From Nocardioides_B sp963827435 (GTDB lineage: Bacteria > Actinomycetota > Actinomycetes > Propionibacteriales > Nocardioidaceae), in NCBI GenBank assembly GCA_963827435.1, contig CAWHAU010000013.1, forward strand, positions 295,576 through 359,575: a stretch of 64,000 bases of DNA, in the 5' to 3' direction. Every line of letters starts with the position of its first letter. Position 1 is the first letter of the stretch. A program made the position numbers and the translations under genes. The notes under the pieces are model-generated. The model saw nothing but the letters and a program-made list of their open reading frames with translations, was not told the DNA's origin and ran no database searches. Shown piece after piece: positions 19,301-28,399 of the stretch.

Positions 19301-21255
19301 TGCGCCGGCACTTCCGCGAGATGGGGGTCGACTGCCAGGCCGAGGACTTCACCTGCGTGGGCATCGGCGACATGTCCGGTGACGTGTTCGGCAACGGCAT
19401 GCTGCTCTCCGAGCACACCCGCCTGGTCGCGGCCTTCGACCACCGCGACATCTTCCTCGACCCGTCCCCGGACGCAGCCACGTCGTACGCCGAGCGGAAG
19501 CGGCTGTTCGCGCTGCCGCGGTCGAGCTGGCAGGACTACGACAAGGACCTGATCTCCGAGGGCGGCGGCGTCTACTCCCGCTCGCTCAAGGCGATCCCGG
19601 TCAGCCCGCAGGTGCGGGCGGCGCTGTCGCTCGGCGACGACGTGCACACGCTGACGCCGGCGGAGCTGATGCGGGCGATCCTGCTGGCGCAGGTCGACCT
19701 GCTGTGGAACGGCGGCATCGGCACCTACGTCAAGAGCGCCGCCGAGACCGACACCGAGGTCGGGGACAAGGCCAACGACGCCATCCGCGTCAACGGCGGC
19801 GACCTGCGGTGCCGGTGCGTCGGGGAGGGCGGCAACCTCGGCCTCACCCAGCGCGGCCGGATCGAGTACGCCCGCGGGGGCGGCCGGATCAACACCGACT
19901 TCATCGACAACTCCGCCGGCGTGGACACCTCCGACCACGAGGTGAACATCAAGATCCTGCTCGACCAGGTGGTGGCCAACGGCGACCTGACCGAGAAGCA
20001 GCGCAACGACCTGCTCGCCTCGATGACCGAGGAGGTCGGCACGCTCGTGCTGCGCGACAACTACGAGCAGAACCACGCGCTGGCCAACGCCGCGGTCCAG
20101 GCTCCGCAGCTGTTGCACGTGCACGAGGACTGGATCCGGCGGCTCGAGCGGCAGGGCCTGCTCGACCGGGCCCTGGAGGCGCTTCCGTCGCGCAAGGAGC
20201 TCGCGGCACGCCTGGAGCACAAGGAGGGGCTGACCGTGCCGGAGCTCTCGGTGCTGCTGGCCTACACGAAGATCGTGCTGGCCGACGAGCTGATCGGCAC
20301 CGACCTCGCCGACGACCCGTTCCTGCGCAACGACCTGTTCGGCTACTTCCCGTCGAAGATGCGCCAGACCTACCGCGAGCGGATGGAGAGCCACCCGCTG
20401 CGCCGGGAGATCATCGTGACCCTGGCGGTCAACGACCTCGTCAACGGTGCCGGGATGACGTTCTTCCACCGGCTGTCGGAGGAGACCTCGGCCACCGCCG
20501 ACGAGCTCGTGCGGGCGAACTTCGTGGCCCGGGAGATCTTCGGGTCGCGCGCCCTGATCGACGAGATCGACTCCTACGACAACAAGATCGACGCGTCGGT
20601 GCAGACCCGGATGCGGCTGGAGATGCGCACGCTCGTCGAGCGCGCCTCGCGGTGGCTGATCAACAACCGGCGGCCGCCGATGGACAGCGAGAGCACCGTC
20701 GACTTCTTCGGCGTCGTGGTGCAGCAGGTCGTGACGGCGCTGCCCGAGCTGCTCGGCGGACGGGAGGCCGACGCCTTCCTGGCGCGGCGCGACGCCCTGG
20801 TCGCCAAGGGCGTGCCGGAGGACCTCGCCGTCCGGGTGGCGATCCTGCCGCCGGCCTACCAGGCGCTCAACATCGTCGAGACGGCCAAGCGGGACCAGGT
20901 GGACCCGATCGAGGTGGCCCGCGTGCACTTCGCGCTCGGGGAGCGGCTCGGGCTCTCCGCGCTCGTCGCCCGGATCCTCGCGCTGCCGCGCGACGACCGC
21001 TGGCAGACGATGGCCCGCGCGGCGCTGCGCGACGACCTGCACTCCGTGCACGCTCAGCTCACCGCACAGGTGCTGGCCGAGACCTCCTCGGACCAGCCGG
21101 TGCCGGTGCGGGTCGCGGACTGGGAGGAGGACGACGCCGTGGTGGTCAGCCGCGCCGTCGGCACCCTCGGCGAGATCTGCGCGGACGACCACGCCGACCT
21201 GGCCCGCCTCTCCGTCGGACTGCGCGTCGTGCGGACGCTGCTGTCGACGCCGTGA
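16351..21255 (+). CDS. gdh: NAD-specific glutamate dehydrogenase, large (about 180 kDa) type
   Basis: A 1634-residue enzyme of the GDH-180/L_180 class, which oxidatively deaminates glutamate to 2-oxoglutarate with NAD. The N-terminal 700 residues contain ACT-like regulatory regions (for example VVTDDMPFLVDSVTMELNEQ and LRWLADTHFTFLGYREYQLE). The catalytic core has VARGGLRWSDRRDDFRTEVL and KNTVIVPVGAKGGFFAKQL near residues 830-870. The nucleotide-binding part has CVGIGDMSGDVFGNGML near 1005. The C-terminal portion is the helical GDH tail. Start GTG 16351 is the first codon of the open frame after the promoter region (TAGTGT at 16291-16296 is a possible -10). It stands alone and links proline and glutamate catabolism with the TCA cycle. 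Confidence 0.95.
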   Translation: MPTTLEETANAERDDLIEKAAAFAATRKGSGGPPGETSAALLRYFYRHVAAEDISTRTEMDLYGAAMSQYKAASYRPQGTANIRVFTPTVAEHGWSAGGHTVVEVVTDDMPFLVDSVTMELNEQNREVHMVVHPQILVRRDITGNLEEILAGDAQQADRADADLSHDVFRESWMHIEIGRESSAEQREEIERALAKVLQDVREAVEDWPKMHQQALDIIDDLEENPPPLPEEEITEGQALLRWLADTHFTFLGYREYQLEDVGDGSEDMALRAVPGTGFGILRSDQDMSASFAKLPPLVRAKAREKTLLVLAKANSKATVHRPVYLDYVGVKTFDENGEVVGERRFLGLFSSAAYTESLTRIPVIRVKARQVIERAGFAPQSHSGKALMDVLETYPRDELFQTPIDELSPIAESVLNTRERRQVRLFVRRDTYGRYLSCLVYLPRDRYNTAVRERIAGILKTQLGGESLEYTARVSESLLARLHFVIRPKAGKSIGDFDQADLERRLTEAARSWRDDFVSAAHAEYGEEAGARLSRKYAESFPEAYKEDYPPRTGAVDLGRLEGITAEGGLDLSFYQMPEAGPQEARLKIFRTGAPLSLSGVLPILSSMGVEVVDERPYGLDGLERPSYIYDFGLRYHRPLPDRSRELFQDAVNAVWEGVNEVDGFNALVLAVGLTWRQATVLRAYAKYMRQGGTPFAQDYIEDALQQNVDITRALIALFEARFDPGRNGHLAADGESRRAKTEEIEDRIHRALDDVASLDHDRILRSYLTVIKATLRTNYYQPGADGRPKSYISLKLQPDAIPDLPEPRPKFEIFVYSPRVEGVHLRFGAVARGGLRWSDRRDDFRTEVLGLVKAQMVKNTVIVPVGAKGGFFAKQLPDPGDREAWMAEGIACYKTFISGLLDITDNLAGDETVPPERVVRHDGDDAYLVVAADKGTATFSDIANGVAKDYGFWLGDAFASGGSVGYDHKAMGITARGAWESVRRHFREMGVDCQAEDFTCVGIGDMSGDVFGNGMLLSEHTRLVAAFDHRDIFLDPSPDAATSYAERKRLFALPRSSWQDYDKDLISEGGGVYSRSLKAIPVSPQVRAALSLGDDVHTLTPAELMRAILLAQVDLLWNGGIGTYVKSAAETDTEVGDKANDAIRVNGGDLRCRCVGEGGNLGLTQRGRIEYARGGGRINTDFIDNSAGVDTSDHEVNIKILLDQVVANGDLTEKQRNDLLASMTEEVGTLVLRDNYEQNHALANAAVQAPQLLHVHEDWIRRLERQGLLDRALEALPSRKELAARLEHKEGLTVPELSVLLAYTKIVLADELIGTDLADDPFLRNDLFGYFPSKMRQTYRERMESHPLRREIIVTLAVNDLVNGAGMTFFHRLSEETSATADELVRANFVAREIFGSRALIDEIDSYDNKIDASVQTRMRLEMRTLVERASRWLINNRRPPMDSESTVDFFGVVVQQVVTALPELLGGREADAFLARRDALVAKGVPEDLAVRVAILPPAYQALNIVETAKRDQVDPIEVARVHFALGERLGLSALVARILALPRDDRWQTMARAALRDDLHSVHAQLTAQVLAETSSDQPVPVRVADWEEDDAVVVSRAVGTLGEICADDHADLARLSVGLRVVRTLLSTP

Positions 21256-21420
21256 GGTAGCAAGCCAGGCCCGAGTCCTGCAATGGTCGGGTTGCGGCCC
21301 CTGAGGACGCGGGGTACGGCGACCCGAAGCCGGTCAGACCCGGACGCCGTCGTCCTCGCACACCGCGACCGTCACCACCCTGCGAACGGCAGCCACGGGC
21401 CCTCCGGCACACTCGGACCC

Positions 21421-22698
21421 ATGAGCCCCGACGAGCTGACCGCGGCCGAGCGCTCCGTGCTGGACCACCTCGACGAGACCGTGCTGGTCGAGTCGCTGAT
21501 GGAGCTGGTGCGCATCCCGAGCATGGGCGGCACCGACGAGGAGGTCGAGGTCCAGGAGGTCGCCGCCGGCCTGCTCCGCGACCTCGACACGGACGTCGAC
21601 CGGTGGGACATCGACCTCGACGAGCTGACCGCCGACCCGTGGTTCCCCGGGGTCGAGGTGGCCCGCGAGCAGGCGGTCGGCGTCGTCGGCACGACCGCCG
21701 GCGACGGCATGCCCGCCCTGGTCCTGCAGGGCCACCTGGACGTCGTACCCCCGGGTGACCCGGACTCCTGGCTCGGCATCAACCCGTTCTCCGCGGACAT
21801 CCGCGAGGGCGCGCTCTACGGGCGCGGCGCGTGCGACATGAAGGCGGGAGCGGCCGCCAACCTGGCCGTGCTGCGCACCCTCCGCTCGGCCGGGGTGCGG
21901 CTCGAGCGCCCGCTGGCCCTGCACTTCGTCGTCGGCGAGGAGGACGGCGGGCTCGGCGCGTTCGCGACGCTGCGGCGCGGGCACATCGGTGAGGCGGCGG
22001 TGATCACCGAGCCGACCAGCGCCAAGATCATCACCGCCACCGCGGGCGCGCTGACCTTCCGGATCGAGGTCGCCGGCCGGTCCGCGCACGGCAGCATGCG
22101 CACCGAGGGGGTCAGCGCCTTCGAGGCGTTCCTGCCGATCCACGCCGCGCTGATGGCGTTCGAGGCGGACCGCAACCGCGACCCGGACCCGACGTTCCTC
22201 GGCAAGACGCCGTTCGCGCTGTCCTTCGGGGTGGTCCGGGCAGGGGAGTGGTCGAGCAACGTCCCCGACCGGCTGGTCGCCGAGGGCCGCTTCGGGGTGC
22301 AGATCGACGAGGACCCGCGGCTCGCCCGGGCCCGCTTCGAGGACGTGGTCACCGAGGTGTCCGTCAAGGACCCGTGGCTGCGGGAGAACCGGCCCCTCGT
22401 CACCTGGCCCGGCGGTCAGTTCGCCAGCGGCAGCACCGACTCCGACCACCCGCTGGTCGGCGAGATGTCGTCGGCCGTGGCCGCGACGGGCGGGACGCAC
22501 CCGCCGCTCGCGGCCGGCGTGTACGGCAGCGACCTGCGGCTCTACACCGGCATCGGCGGCATCCCCACGCTCCACTACGGTCCCGGCGACATCGAGGACG
22601 CACACGCGCCGCTCGAGAAGGTCGACCTCGACCAGCTGGTGCAGGTCGCCCGCGCGCTCACCGTGCTCACGCTGCGCCGGTGCGGGGTCGCCGGGTGA
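21421..22698 (+). CDS. M20 family metallopeptidase (ArgE/DapE-like)
   Basis: A 425-residue zinc-dependent deacylase or peptidase. Metal-binding and catalytic residues are visible: His and Asp in LQGHLDVVPPG (near residue 104), Asp in GRGACDMKAG (near 139), Glu-Glu in VVGEEDGG (near 177) and a dimerisation-domain RSAHGSMRTEG (near 220); a late His is in LHYGPGDIEDAHAPLE. The family includes acetylornithine deacetylase, succinyl-DAP desuccinylase and carboxypeptidases, so the substrate cannot be named. It has the first start of a three-gene operon, with GTGA overlap to an amidase and then an SDR. ATG 21421 is used because the open frame upstream is intergenic in character. Confidence 0.88.
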   Translation: MSPDELTAAERSVLDHLDETVLVESLMELVRIPSMGGTDEEVEVQEVAAGLLRDLDTDVDRWDIDLDELTADPWFPGVEVAREQAVGVVGTTAGDGMPALVLQGHLDVVPPGDPDSWLGINPFSADIREGALYGRGACDMKAGAAANLAVLRTLRSAGVRLERPLALHFVVGEEDGGLGAFATLRRGHIGEAAVITEPTSAKIITATAGALTFRIEVAGRSAHGSMRTEGVSAFEAFLPIHAALMAFEADRNRDPDPTFLGKTPFALSFGVVRAGEWSSNVPDRLVAEGRFGVQIDEDPRLARARFEDVVTEVSVKDPWLRENRPLVTWPGGQFASGSTDSDHPLVGEMSSAVAATGGTHPPLAAGVYGSDLRLYTGIGGIPTLHYGPGDIEDAHAPLEKVDLDQLVQVARALTVLTLRRCGVAG

Positions 22699-24101
22699 GC
22701 GGGGTCGACGAGGACCTGTTCTTCGCCGGCGTCACCGGGCAGGCCGCCGCGGTCGCGGCCGGGGACGTGTCCTCGCGGGAGCTGACCGCTGCGGTCCTCG
22801 ACCGCATCCGTGCGTACGACGGACGCCTGAACGCGTTCACGGTGGTGATGGCCGAGCAGGCCCTGGCGGAGGCCGCGGACCGGGACGCCCTGCCCGCGAC
22901 GGAGCACGGCCCGCTGCACGGCGTACCCGTGGCCATCAAGGAGGAGGTCGACGTCGCCGGTCAGGTCACCACGTTCGGCGGCCGCGGCAACGTCACGCCG
23001 GCCGCCCGGGACGCTGAGGTGGTGCGCCGGCTGCGGGCGGCCGGCGCCGTCGTGGTGGGCCGGACGAACATGCCCGAGTTCGGGCAGTGGCCGTTCACCG
23101 AGTCGCTCGCGCACGGCATGACCCGCAACCCCTGGGACACCCGCCGGTCGCCGGGCGGGTCCAGCGGCGGCACCGCGGCTGCCGTGGCGGCCGGGCTCGT
23201 CGCGATGGGCATCGGCGGCGACGGCGGCGGGTCGATCCGCATCCCGTCCGCCTGCTGCGGGCTCTTCGGGCTCAAGCCGCAGCGCGGCCGCGTGACCATG
23301 GCGCCGTACGCGCACGGCTGGTGGGGCCTGTCGACGACCGGGCCGCTGACCCGTTCGGTGCTCGACAGCGCTGTCGTCTACGACGTCATCCGCGGCACCC
23401 TGCCGGTCGACCGGTGGCGGGCCGAGGAGCCGCGCACGTCGTTCACGACCGCCGCGCTCGCCGACGCGGAGCCGCTGCGCATCGGCTGGTCCACGAAGCC
23501 GGTGACCCTCGGCATCCGGCCGGCGCCGGCCCACGTCGAGGCGGTCCGGCAGACCGCCCTGCTCCTCGAACGTCTCGGGCACGAGGTGGAGGAGGTCGAC
23601 CCCGGCTACCCGGACCCGACGGCGGCGTTCGTGCCGCAGTTCTTCGCCGGCGTCCGCACCGGCGCCGAGGGGGTCGAGGACGCGGCCCGGCTCGAGCGGC
23701 GCACCAAGGAGACCGCCCGGCTCGGCATCTGGGTCACGCCCTCCGTCCGCGAGTGGGCGATCCGGCAGGGCGAGGTGGTGGCCGCGAAGGCGAACCGGGT
23801 GTTCGACGACCACGACGTGCTGCTGACTCCGACGATCGCGCACCGGCCGCCGCAGGTCGGCGTCCTCGACGGCACCGGCACGGTCCGGGCGGCGCTCGCG
23901 GCGATGCCGATGATCGCCTACACCGCGTTGTGGAACGTCACCGGCAACCCGGCCGCCTCGGTGCCCGCGGGCTTCGGCGACGACGGCCTGCCGTGCGCGG
24001 TGCAGCTGGTCGGGCGCCCGCACGACGAGACCACCTTGCTCACCCTGGCCGCGCAGCTCGAGCGGGCGCGGCCCTGGGCGGCCGCGAGGCCCCCGCTGTG
24101 A
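22695..24101 (+). CDS. Amidase (amidase-signature family)
   Basis: A 468-residue enzyme hydrolysing C-N amide bonds, with the Ser-cisSer-Lys triad: Lys in GVPVAIKEEVDV (near residue 82), the Gly/Ser-rich signature RRSPGGSSGGTAAAVAAGLV (near 152-171) and the nucleophile Ser in GGDGGGSIRIPSACCGLFGL (near 180). No GatB or GatC is nearby and the C-terminus lacks GatA features, so it is a stand-alone amidase rather than tRNA amidotransferase. GTG start overlaps the M20 stop (GTGA). Together with the M20 peptidase it suggests a pathway that releases acyl or amide groups from a small molecule or peptide, which is inference. The SDR follows with GTGA overlap. Confidence 0.88.
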   Translation: MSGVDEDLFFAGVTGQAAAVAAGDVSSRELTAAVLDRIRAYDGRLNAFTVVMAEQALAEAADRDALPATEHGPLHGVPVAIKEEVDVAGQVTTFGGRGNVTPAARDAEVVRRLRAAGAVVVGRTNMPEFGQWPFTESLAHGMTRNPWDTRRSPGGSSGGTAAAVAAGLVAMGIGGDGGGSIRIPSACCGLFGLKPQRGRVTMAPYAHGWWGLSTTGPLTRSVLDSAVVYDVIRGTLPVDRWRAEEPRTSFTTAALADAEPLRIGWSTKPVTLGIRPAPAHVEAVRQTALLLERLGHEVEEVDPGYPDPTAAFVPQFFAGVRTGAEGVEDAARLERRTKETARLGIWVTPSVREWAIRQGEVVAAKANRVFDDHDVLLTPTIAHRPPQVGVLDGTGTVRAALAAMPMIAYTALWNVTGNPAASVPAGFGDDGLPCAVQLVGRPHDETTLLTLAAQLERARPWAAARPPL

Positions 24102-24986
24102 CCGGGCTGCTGCTCACCACGCCGCGGGCCTGGGTGCGCCGCGCCCTCCGGACCGGTGCGCCCTCGCCGCTGGCCGGCCGGACCGTCCTGGTCACCGGTG
24201 CCTCCTCGGGCATCGGCGAGGCCACCGCGCACGCCGCGGCCGCGCGCGACGCCACGGTGATCCTGGTGGCGCGCCGCGCGGACGCGCTCGCCGGCGTGGT
24301 CCGTGCGATCGAGGCGTCGGGCGGGCGGGCCTTCGCCTATCCCTGCGACCTGACCGACGGCCCCGCCGTGGACCGGCTGGTCGCGACCGTGCTGCGCCGA
24401 GCACGGCGGCGTCGACTACCTGGTCAACAACGCCGGCCGCTCGATCCGGCGCTCGGTCGCGCTGTCCTACGAGCGGGCCCACGACGTCGAGCGCACCATG
24501 GCGATCAACTACGTGGCGCCCGTGCGGCTGATGCTCGGCCTGCTGCCGCACATGGTCGAGCAGCGGTTCGGCCACGTCGTCAACGTGCTCACCTGGGGCG
24601 TGCAGGTGAAGGCGCCGAAGTTCTCCGCCTACATCGCCTCCAAGACCGCGCTCGACGTGTGGAGCCGGATCGCGGGTCGCGAGCTGTACGGCGACGGCGT
24701 GACCTTCACCAACCTGCGGATGCCGCTGGTGCGCACCGCGATGAGCGCGCCCACCGACGCCTACGCCAAGGCGCCGGCCCTGACTCCCGAGCAGGCGGCG
24801 GCCCGCGTCGTACGCGCCCTGGAGGACCGGCCGGTCACCGCGGGCACCGCCGCGGGGGCCGTCGCCGAGGTGCTGAACCTGGTGGCGCCGCGGGCGTCGG
24901 ACTGGCTGCAGTGGCGGATCTCCCGGCGCTTCCCGGACAGCCGGGCGGCCGGACGGCACGCGGAGCGGGACCGGCTGACCGGCTGA
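24098..24986 (+). CDS. Short-chain dehydrogenase/reductase (frame broken)
   Basis: About 295 residues. The Rossmann-fold dinucleotide site is TVLVTGASSGIGEATAHAAA near residue 31. After the frame change come NNAG and the catalytic Tyr-Lys in FSAYIASKTALDVW. The break is at CC 24397-24398: with one C removed the protein reads VLREHGGVDYLVNNAG, the classical SDR sequence. The long N-terminal extension (TGLLLTTPRAWVRRALRTG) and C-terminus (LQWRISRRFPDSRAAG) resemble SDRs annotated as fatty-acid or lipid-type reductases. GTG 24098 overlaps the amidase stop. Substrate unknown. It converges on the membrane protein gene with only one base between. Confidence 0.85.
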
Positions 24987-24987
24987 C

Positions 24988-26073
24988 TCACCCCGCTTCG
25001 GACGCCCCGTGCTCGGTGACGGCCGCGTCGCCGAAGAGCGCGGCCCCGGAGCCGAAGCCGATCATGGTCACCGTGAGCACGGCCACGACCGCCATCCGGA
25101 ACGCGGCGGGAGAGGGCGGCCGCTGCCGCGGGAGCCGCGCCGGCATCAGCGCAACCGCGAGCGCCAGCGTGGTCAGCTCCAGCGCGCAGGCAGCGAGATC
25201 CGCGAGGCCGACCGCCTCGGGCACCCACGGCTCGGGTCCGAACGGCATCCCCAGCGTGCGGGACCACAGCCACAGCAGCAGCGGGCCGACCGAGACCGCC
25301 AGCGCCATCGGCAGCGCCCACCGTCGGCGGGACACCACCAGGGCGGCGGCCGTGACCTCCGCCAGCGTCAGCACCACGAAGAACCCGCCGGCCGCACCCC
25401 ACTCGTCCAGGTGCTCGGGGACCACCGCCGCGTGCACCGCTGCGGCGCCCAGCAGGCCGGCGGCCAGCACCGCAGGCAGGCCGGCCCGCCGCTGCGCGGT
25501 CGTGATGGCACCGTGTCCGCGCACGGCCAGCCGGCCGCCCCGGAGCGCCAGCAGCCAGAAGACCGCGACGACGTTGGACGCGAGCAGGATCAACGACCCC
25601 ACTGCGACGGCGCGCACCTGCAGCATGACCGTGGCGTCGTACTGCTTGTCCAGGCAGGCGCCCGTGCACAGGCCGCCCATCGAGCCCATCGTGTCCAGGT
25701 GGACCAGCTGCAGGCGAAGGCTCCAGACCGAGTCCGCCAGCAGGTACGCCAGGCCCGCCACCGTCGCGACCAGCGCCACCAGCAGGGCCGGGCGGACCGC
25801 GCCGCCACGCCGGCGCCCCGTCCCGCGCGCGGCGAGGGACAGGGCGGCCAGCACGGCGAGCACGAACAGGGGCAGCAGCAGGGTCGAGTCACGCAGCCAG
25901 CTGGTGAACGGGGCCGTCGTGCGCTCCGTCGAGCCCACGGCGCCCCGCAGCGCGGTCACCCAGAACCCGTTCACGTAGGCCAGGACCACCGCGAACGGCA
26001 GCACCGTGGTCCACGGCACGGGTCGTGCGGCTTGCTCGACCCGCGCCGGGGCAGCGATCGTCTGGACGCTCAC
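24988..26073 (-). CDS. Multi-pass membrane protein linked to a multicopper oxidase
   Basis: A 361-residue integral membrane protein. About nine hydrophobic segments can be counted (near residues 19-40, 66-85, 100-118, 157-180, 205-225, 240-262, 272-288, 305-325, 335-355). A loop carries a Cys pair in LCTGACLDKQYD, with an MGSMGG stretch before it, which might bind metal or form a disulfide. The start is GTG 26073, whose GTGA overlaps the stop of the multicopper oxidase, so the two are co-translated. No family name is recognised. Membrane anchoring or electron transfer for the secreted oxidase is inference. Confidence 0.68.
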   Translation of the reverse strand: MSVQTIAAPARVEQAARPVPWTTVLPFAVVLAYVNGFWVTALRGAVGSTERTTAPFTSWLRDSTLLLPLFVLAVLAALSLAARGTGRRRGGAVRPALLVALVATVAGLAYLLADSVWSLRLQLVHLDTMGSMGGLCTGACLDKQYDATVMLQVRAVAVGSLILLASNVVAVFWLLALRGGRLAVRGHGAITTAQRRAGLPAVLAAGLLGAAAVHAAVVPEHLDEWGAAGGFFVVLTLAEVTAAALVVSRRRWALPMALAVSVGPLLLWLWSRTLGMPFGPEPWVPEAVGLADLAACALELTTLALAVALMPARLPRQRPPSPAAFRMAVVAVLTVTMIGFGSGAALFGDAAVTEHGASEAG

Positions 26074-28291
26074 GGCGTGATCTCCCAGCCGAACATCATC
26101 GCGTGGTCCTCGTGCGCCAGGTTGTGGCAGTGCGCGACGTACGGGACCCACGAAGTCGCGGAAGCCGCGGTAGACGACCACGGACTCGCTCGGGTCGAGA
26201 GCCACCAGGTCCTCGCGCGAGACGTCGTCCGGATGCCCGGGATCAGCGGCGCGGCTGACGTCCTTGCCGTTGCGCATCACGGTGCGGTGCTCCTCCATGT
26301 GCAGATGGAACGGGTGCACCCATCCGCCGCCGCCGTTGCGGATCTCCCAGAGGTTGAAGCTGCCGCGCTTCTGCTGGGCGAGAGGCGTCTTCCCGGCCCC
26401 GTTCTTGAGACTGGTGGCCACACTCCCCGGGCTGAACGGCTTCCCGTTGATCAGCCACTCGACCTCGCCGCCCATGCTGCCGCGCTTCACCTCGAAGATG
26501 AGCCGGTTGGCCATCAGGCTCTGCCAGTTGGCGGGCAGCGGCGGCAGCGGACGCATCGCGGTGGGGATCTGGCTGTCGTCGGGTGCGTCGTCGCCGATCA
26601 CGATCTTGAGCACCGGCACCTTGTAGTTGGGGTCGGGCGAGAACCGCGACGAGTTGCTCCACATCCGTCCGGTCGGCATCTTCATCACGTTGGTGAGGTA
26701 GATGACGTCGCCCTTGGTCGTCGGCGACCCGTCCTGGTAGCGGGTGAAGTCGACGATGACCTCGCGGCGCTTCGCCGGCCACAGCTCGAAGTTGTCGCGG
26801 GTGACCGGGGCCGGCAGCAGCCCGCCGTCGGAGGCGATCTGGGTGAACTTCATGCACTGCTGGCCGTCCGGGATCCGCCACTGCCCGTCCAGGTCGTCGC
26901 CGGAGTACCCCAGCGAGGTGGCCGTCTTCGGGCCCTGCGTCGAGCTCATCAGCTTGAAGTCGTAGATCCGGGCGACCGAGGCGTCGAGGAACCGGAAGCG
27001 GTACTTGCGACGCTTGACCTCCAGCACCGGGTACGCCGTGCCGTTCACCGTGAAGATGTCGCCCACGAACCCGTGGTTCGGGAAGTGCTTGAAGAAGGTC
27101 TTGCCCCACCACTCAGGGTGGGTGCGGGGGTTCTGCGCGGCCGGGAACTCGCCGAGCTGGTCGTGCACGTCCTGGTGGACCGTGACGCCGTCGTCCAGCC
27201 GGCAGTCGTAGAAGGCCAGAGGGATGTCGTAGGCCACGTCGAAGGCTCCGTCCGAGCGGTCCTTGCGGACGCCGGGCAGGCGCAAGCCCTGGCGCTCGTC
27301 GCCCATGTCCATGCCGCCCTTGGGGTCGTAGATCGGGTAGAGCCCGACCATCCCCTTGTAGACGTTGGAGCCGGTCTGGTCCATCCGGTGGTCGTGGAAC
27401 CAGAAGAAGCTCTGCTTCTCCCGGTCGTCTCCGCCGGCCGGCCAGTTGAGGTACAGGTTGTCGACCCAGGTCGTGGGCTCGTAGCCGCCCCGGTTCAGGA
27501 GCTTCATCGAGTAGTGCGGGTTGCCGTCGCTCTCCGGAGCGGTGTGGCCGTTGTGCAGGTGCGTCAGGAACGAGGCGTCCGGGGAGCCGAAGTCCTGCCG
27601 GTCCAGTCCCCAGGGGTTCTCGTCGAGCCGGTTGTGGAAGCGAACCAGCGCGGGCTTGCCGTACTCGGCGTTGATCATCGGGCCGGGGAAGGTGCCGTTG
27701 AACCCGTAGATCGTGCTCAGCGGAAGGGTTCGCTTGGTGCCTGCGGCGACGGGTTTGCCGGCGTCGAAGGACACGATGGCGCGGCCGTTCTTGTCGATGG
27801 CGAGCACCTTGGACGTGGTGAAGGCGTGCGGCCGGACCAGCAGGTCGATCTTGTAGACGAGCGGGTCGACGCTGCCGATCTGGTTGGGCCAGATCTGGTG
27901 GCGCTCGTTGCCGAACGAGTTCTGCTGGCCCTGGCCCGGCCCGGGGGGCTTGTCCCAGGACGTGAAGTCCGCCGACGGTGCCAGCGCCTTCGGGACGTTC
28001 AGCTCGTCGCGGAACGGCTCGAGGATCAGCGGGCTGGTCGGGAAGACCTCGGTGTAGAAGAGGATGTCGCCGAGCGCGGTCGAGGTGGCCGCGAGGGCGC
28101 CGTCGGCTGACAGCAGCCCGCGCTGGGCGAGGTACGGCGTCCCGAGGCCGCCCGCCCCGGCGACCGCGAGGCCGCCGACTCCGGCGGCGCCGAGTCGAAG
28201 GAAGAGCCGGCGGGGGAGCACCGAGCTGTTCTCGGGCTCCGGTCCGGATGTGGTCTCAAGATCCCAGGTTTCCAAGATCCCCAGTGTTCAT
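26070..28291 (-). CDS. Multicopper oxidase, CotA/bilirubin-oxidase type, Tat-exported (two frame breaks)
   Basis: About 740 residues. Twin-arginine-type signal LPRRLFLRLGAAGVGGLAVA near residue 24. Four copper-binding stretches are visible: HLHNGHTAPES, FWFHDHRMD, HPFHLHMEEH and, in the shifted frame, HCHNLAHEDHAMM. Laccase-like enzymes of this type oxidise phenols, bilirubin or metals and reduce oxygen to water. Two single-base excesses are inferred: GGG at 26143-26145 (restoring FVGPYVAHCHN) and CC at 28272-28273 (restoring an N-terminus MNTGDLETWDLETTSG). The ATG 28291 has GGAGG five bases upstream, a better start than the in-frame TTG at 28275. The stop overlaps the membrane protein start. 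Confidence 0.85.
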
Positions 28292-28375
28292 GGCCGCCTC
28301 CAGCGGGTCGTTCCCCCGGAGGCGAGTTTTGGCGCGGGACCTTGGAAGAAGTTGGGGGCGCCAATAGGTGGTATG

Positions 28376-28392
28376 GACTGCCGGCGGCAGTC
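28376..28392 (-). terminator. Palindrome after ku
   Basis: GACTGCCG and CGGCAGTC flank a single G, a perfect palindrome 8 nt beyond the Ku stop. It may terminate ku transcripts before the multicopper oxidase gene. Confidence 0.35.
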
Positions 28393-28399
28393 AGTACAG

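Noticed and set aside
16462..21192. Very long antisense open frame across the glutamate dehydrogenase gene
   Set aside because: High-GC genes commonly give long open antisense frames; the translation is low-complexity (His/Asp/Val/Gly/Arg rich) with no domain, and the sense gene is secure.
28273..28275. TTG as start of the multicopper oxidase
   Set aside because: It has no ribosome site, and an ATG with GGAGG 16 bases upstream fits after a one-base correction.
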